This document shows positions 41,872 through 45,084 of a stretch of 45,084 nt of DNA, one piece after another. The position numbers and the translations under genes were made by a program. Position 1 is the first letter of the stretch, and each line of letters opens with the position of its first letter. The notes under the pieces were generated by a model. The model was not told the DNA's origin and made no database searches. It was given only the letters and a program-made list of their open reading frames with translations. Source of the DNA: Oscillospiraceae bacterium (GTDB taxonomy: Bacteria > Bacillota > Clostridia > Oscillospirales > Oscillospiraceae). The DNA is taken from the NCBI GenBank assembly GCA_017432615.1, contig JAFRIV010000036.1:1-45084 (forward strand), written 5' to 3'.

Positions 41872-43677
41872 TTACTCGTCCAGCTTCAGCACCGCAAGAA
41901 ATGCTTCCGTCGGGATCTGCACCGTGCCAAGCTGGCGCATCTTCTTTTTTCCTTCCTTCTGCTTCTCCAGGAGCTTCTTCTTACGGGTGATATCGCCGCC
42001 GTAGCACTTGGCAAGAACATCCTTCCGTAATGCCTTCACCGTTTCTCTGGCGATGATCTTTCCGCCGATGGCAGCCTGAATAGGGATTTCAAACAGCTGA
42101 CGGGGAATGTTATCCTTCAGTTTTTCGCAGAGCTTGCGGGCACGGGCATACGCTTTGTCTTTGTGGGCGATGAAACTCAGGGCATCCACCTGATCACCGT
42201 TGAGAAGCATATCCACCTTTACGAGCTCGCTGGGTTTATACTCGCTGAGTTCATAATCCAGGGAGGCATATCCTTTCGTACGCGCTTTCAGGGTGTCAAA
42301 GAAGTCATAAATGATCTCGTTGAGCGGCATGTCATAATGCATTTCGACAAGGCGCTGGTCAAGATACTGCATGTTTTTATATTCCCCTCTTCTATCCTGG
42401 CAAAGAGGCATGATATTCCCGACAAATTCGTTGGGGGTGATAATGCTGACTTTCATATACGGCTCGTGTGCTTCTGCAATGGAAGCGACTTCCGGGTAAT
42501 TGTGGGGATTGTCTACAAAAATCGTGGAACCGTCTGTTTTTACAATCTTGTAAATAACAGAAGGCAGTGTAGTGATCAGATCCAGATTAAATTCACGCTC
42601 CAGGCGCTCCTGAATCACTTCCATATGCAGCATGCCCAGGAAACCGCAGCGGAAACCGAAGCCGAGAGCGATGGAGCTTTCCGGCTCAAAAGAGAGGGAG
42701 GCATCGTTGAGCTTCAGTTTTTCCAGTGCGTCGCGCAGATCGGGATACTTTGAGCCGTCTTCGGTATAGATGCCGCAGTAAACCATCGGGCGGGCCGGAC
42801 GGTATCCGGGAAGGGCTTCAAGAGCCGGACGTTCGGCATATGTCACCGTATCCCCGACTGTGGTATCCCCCACATTTTTGATGCTGGCTGTAAAATATCC
42901 CACATCCCCTGCGGCAAGTTCTTCACAGGCATCAAACCCGATGGGACGCATATGGCCCACTTCCACCACCTTATAAACAGCCCCGGTGGACATCATACGC
43001 ACTTCCGTGTCCCGGCGAATGCGGCCGTCGACCAGGCGGATAAACACGATAACACCGCGATAGCTGTCATACTGGCTGTCAAAGATCAGGGCTTTCAGAG
43101 GAGCGTCGGCATCTCCTGAAGGTGCCGGCACACGTTTTACAATATCTTCCAGAACGGCATCAATATTGATGCCGGCTTTTGCGCTGATCTCCGGCGCATC
43201 CTGTGCGGGGATGCCGATGATCTCCTCGATCTCATCTTTCACACGCTGCGGGTCGGCCGCAGGGAGGTCGATCTTGTTGATGATGGGGAGGATCTCCAGA
43301 TTGTTGTCCATCGCAAGATAGGTATTGGAAAGCGTCTGCGCCTCCACACCCTGAGAAGCATCCACTACAAGCAGTGCACCCTCGCAGGCAGCAAGAGAAC
43401 GGCTGACCTCATAATTAAAGTCAACATGCCCCGGCGTATCAATCAGGTTCAGGGTATAGTTTTTTCCGTCCGGTGCTTTATAATTCAGCCCGACTGCTCG
43501 AGCCTTTATGGTAATCCCCCGCTCGCGCTCGAGTTCCATGTCGTCCAGTATCTGATCTTCCATTACGCGCTGCTCTACTGCACCGCATTTTTCGATCAGC
43601 CTGTCGGACAGGGTGGATTTTCCATGATCAATATGGGCTATGATGGAAAAATTACGAATGGTATTTCTGTCAGTCAC
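41872..43677 (-). CDS. lepA: Elongation factor 4 (LepA)
   Basis: Protein of 601 aa, the normal length. It starts [20 protein letters not shown] with the G1 loop [19 protein letters not shown] is G2, DTPGHVDF G3, [11 protein letters not shown]4. The LepA C-terminal domain ([20 protein letters not shown] and the [20 protein letters not shown] tail) separates it from EF-G. The GTPase acts on translating ribosomes. The start is GTG 43677; an ATG at 43791 lies upstream of the promoter and gives unrelated residues. Confidence 0.98.
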   Translation of the reverse strand: MTDRNTIRNFSIIAHIDHGKSTLSDRLIEKCGAVEQRVMEDQILDDMELERERGITIKARAVGLNYKAPDGKNYTLNLIDTPGHVDFNYEVSRSLAACEGALLVVDASQGVEAQTLSNTYLAMDNNLEILPIINKIDLPAADPQRVKDEIEEIIGIPAQDAPEISAKAGINIDAVLEDIVKRVPAPSGDADAPLKALIFDSQYDSYRGVIVFIRLVDGRIRRDTEVRMMSTGAVYKVVEVGHMRPIGFDACEELAAGDVGYFTASIKNVGDTTVGDTVTYAERPALEALPGYRPARPMVYCGIYTEDGSKYPDLRDALEKLKLNDASLSFEPESSIALGFGFRCGFLGMLHMEVIQERLEREFNLDLITTLPSVIYKIVKTDGSTIFVDNPHNYPEVASIAEAHEPYMKVSIITPNEFVGNIMPLCQDRRGEYKNMQYLDQRLVEMHYDMPLNEIIYDFFDTLKARTKGYASLDYELSEYKPSELVKVDMLLNGDQVDALSFIAHKDKAYARARKLCEKLKDNIPRQLFEIPIQAAIGGKIIARETVKALRKDVLAKCYGGDITRKKKLLEKQKEGKKKMRQLGTVQIPTEAFLAVLKLDE

Positions 43678-43711
43678 GGCATAATCTTTCCTTTCTGTAT
43701 CGTAATACAGT

Positions 43712-43739
43712 ATTTTAACAGAATCCCGATTTTTGTAAA
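43712..43739 (-). promoter_or_regulatory. lepA promoter
   Basis: On the minus strand TTTACA (43734-43739), 16 nt, TAAAAT (43712-43717), about 30 nt upstream of the GTG start. Confidence 0.75.
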
Positions 43740-43854
43740 GACTAATGATGAAAAAATCTCCGCCGACCTTTCTCCCTACCGGCCATTCCATGTTTTGCAG
43801 AGATCTGCATTGCCTTTTCCCGTCAAAACCTTCCTATCTTTTTTCAACCTGTTC

Positions 43855-43883
43855 TTGAAAAAAAGAGCAGATAGTGTTAGAGT
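43855..43883 (+). promoter_or_regulatory. Candidate pta promoter
   Basis: TTGAAA (43855-43860), 17 nt, TAGAGT (43878-43883), about 40 nt upstream of the pta start. The -10 is imperfect. Confidence 0.5.
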
Positions 43884-43921
43884 ATAAGCACTTCACAATA
43901 TTTTTGGAGGTTAAAAGCATT

Positions 43922-44920
43922 ATGTTTGAAAATCTGATCGAAGTCCTGAAAGCAAACCCGCGCAAGATCGTTTACACCGAAGGCACTGATGCCAGAATTC
44001 TGGAATCCGCTGCGCGCCTGAAGAAAGACGGTTTTCTCACGCCGGTTCTTGTCGGCAATGTGGAGGATGTCAAAGCAGCTGCTGCAAAGGGCGGATTTGA
44101 CATTGACGGGCTGGAGATCCTGGATCCTGAGACCTATCCGAAAATGGATGAGATGGTCCAGACGATGGTTGAACTTCGCAAGGGCAAAATGACGGAAGAG
44201 GAATGCCGTGCAAATCTTATGAAGGGCAATTATTTCGGTACAATGCTCGTCAAAATGGGTGTTGCCGATGCACTTCTGGGCGGAGCGACCTACTCCACGG
44301 CCGATACCGTTCGCCCGGCACTGCAGATCGTAAAAACAAAGAAAGGCGCCAATCTGGTATCCTCCTGCTTTATTCTTGTCCGCGGTGAAGAAATGATCTG
44401 CATGGGCGACTGTGCCATCAACATTTCCTACGAAGACAAAAAAGATAAAGAAGGCAATGTGAAACTGACCGCTGCCGCACAGCTTGCCGAAGTAGCCGTT
44501 GCTACCGCAAACACGGCAAAGGTTTTCGGCATGGACCCGAAAGTTGCCATGCTCTCCTACTCTACCAAAGGCTCCGGCAAGGGCGCCAATGTTGACCTGG
44601 TCCGCGAAGCGACCGCCATTGCCAAAGAGATGGCCCCTGACCTTGCCATCGACGGCGAGATGCAGTTTGACGCGGCTGTTTCCCCGGTGGTCGGGCAGCT
44701 GAAATTCCCCGGCAGCAAAGTTGCAGGCTATGCCAACACCTTTGTCTTCCCGGAGATCCAATCAGGTAATATCGGCTACAAGATCGCTCAGCGGCTCGGC
44801 GGTTTTGCCGCATACGGCCCCATCCTGCAGGGACTCAACGCACCCATCAACGACCTCAGCCGCGGCTGTGATGCGGAAGAAGTTTACCAGATGTCCATCA
44901 TCACTGCAGCGCTGGTTTAA
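43922..44920 (+). CDS. pta: Phosphate acetyltransferase
   Basis: Protein of 332 aa, the short class-I form. KIVYTEGTDARILESAARL at the N-terminus, YFGTMLVKMGVADALLGGAT in the middle, and VAMLSYSTKGSGKG and NTFVFPEIQSGNIGYKIAQR near the end are family hallmarks with the conserved Ser/Arg residues. It interconverts acetyl-CoA and acetyl phosphate for ATP-yielding acetate production. GGAGG stands upstream of ATG 43922; an in-frame ATG at 43874 overlaps the -10 region. Acetate kinase is not next to it; a terminator follows. Confidence 0.97.
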   Translation: MFENLIEVLKANPRKIVYTEGTDARILESAARLKKDGFLTPVLVGNVEDVKAAAAKGGFDIDGLEILDPETYPKMDEMVQTMVELRKGKMTEEECRANLMKGNYFGTMLVKMGVADALLGGATYSTADTVRPALQIVKTKKGANLVSSCFILVRGEEMICMGDCAINISYEDKKDKEGNVKLTAAAQLAEVAVATANTAKVFGMDPKVAMLSYSTKGSGKGANVDLVREATAIAKEMAPDLAIDGEMQFDAAVSPVVGQLKFPGSKVAGYANTFVFPEIQSGNIGYKIAQRLGGFAAYGPILQGLNAPINDLSRGCDAEEVYQMSIITAALV

Positions 44921-44944
44921 TTTCTGCTTTTCATCTTCTTTTTC

Positions 44945-44986
44945 AAAGGAGCTGTAGCAAAATAAGAATTTTGCACAGCTCCTTTT
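44945..44986 (+). terminator. Intrinsic terminator after pta
   Basis: A long stem AAAGGAGCTGT/ACAGCTCCTTT with inner GCAAAAT/ATTTTGC is followed by TTTTC. The last 98 bases of the window after it show no gene I can support. Confidence 0.85.
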
Positions 44987-45084
44987 CTACGGCCAAAAAC
45001 GTGAAAAAAGCGATAGAATTCGCGCTTTCAGCGAAAACTACCGCGACTTTACCCAGAGCACGCTAAAACCAGCCTGCCCCTGAA

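Overview
The window looks like chromosomal DNA from a Gram-positive, anaerobic Clostridia-type bacterium (Bacillota). The signs are purine-rich Shine-Dalgarno sites, a tryptophan T-box, short class-I Pta, ThiI without a rhodanese domain, RpoB and RpoC of about 1,245 residues each, LicD and Stealth envelope genes, and secreted proteins with SH3-like, Ig-like and BspA-type repeats. I cannot name the genus from the sequence; a gut or rumen Clostridia lineage is a guess.

Left part (1-15.8 kb, all minus strand): a long cell-surface polysaccharide operon read from a promoter at about 15.77-15.80 kb. In transcription order it holds a UDP-sugar 4,6-dehydratase, a DegT-type aminotransferase, a priming phosphosugar transferase, LicD, an IspD/TarI-like cytidylyltransferase, an extended SDR, a Stealth phosphotransferase, a Wzy-like polymerase, a pyruvyltransferase fused to a ferredoxin domain, an F420-hydrogenase beta-type (FrhB) protein, a Wzx-like flippase and a second LicD. 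Two secreted proteins follow (a small BspA-type repeat protein, and a partial SH3-like/Ig-like protein). No ordinary GT2 or GT4 glycosyltransferase is seen, so the product is probably a phosphodiester-linked glycan. GC content falls sharply between the aminotransferase and the priming transferase.

Middle (15.9-26.1 kb): an unusual HNH endonuclease-like gene with two related HTH segments lies just behind rpoC, then rpoB-rpoC with a consensus promoter. Divergent from rpoB is a Gpi18-like membrane mannosyltransferase candidate whose leader carries an intrinsic terminator. It is followed by tRNA-Leu(GAG), whose promoter overlaps the upstream stop codon.

Right part (26.1-45 kb): an nfeD-SPFH-GH13 operon (minus), an FGGY sugar kinase (minus), a Kv-type potassium channel with TrkA-C domains (plus), a lipoprotein with a Pro-Thr linker and Ig-like repeats (minus), and a DUF2461-glpK-thiI operon (minus). 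Then comes a Trp-specific T-box leader in front of a TrpXYZ-type tryptophan ABC importer (plus), an M32 carboxypeptidase and lepA (minus), and pta (plus). Many units have a TTGaca-16/17-TAtaaT type promoter and intrinsic terminators, several of them bidirectional between convergent genes.
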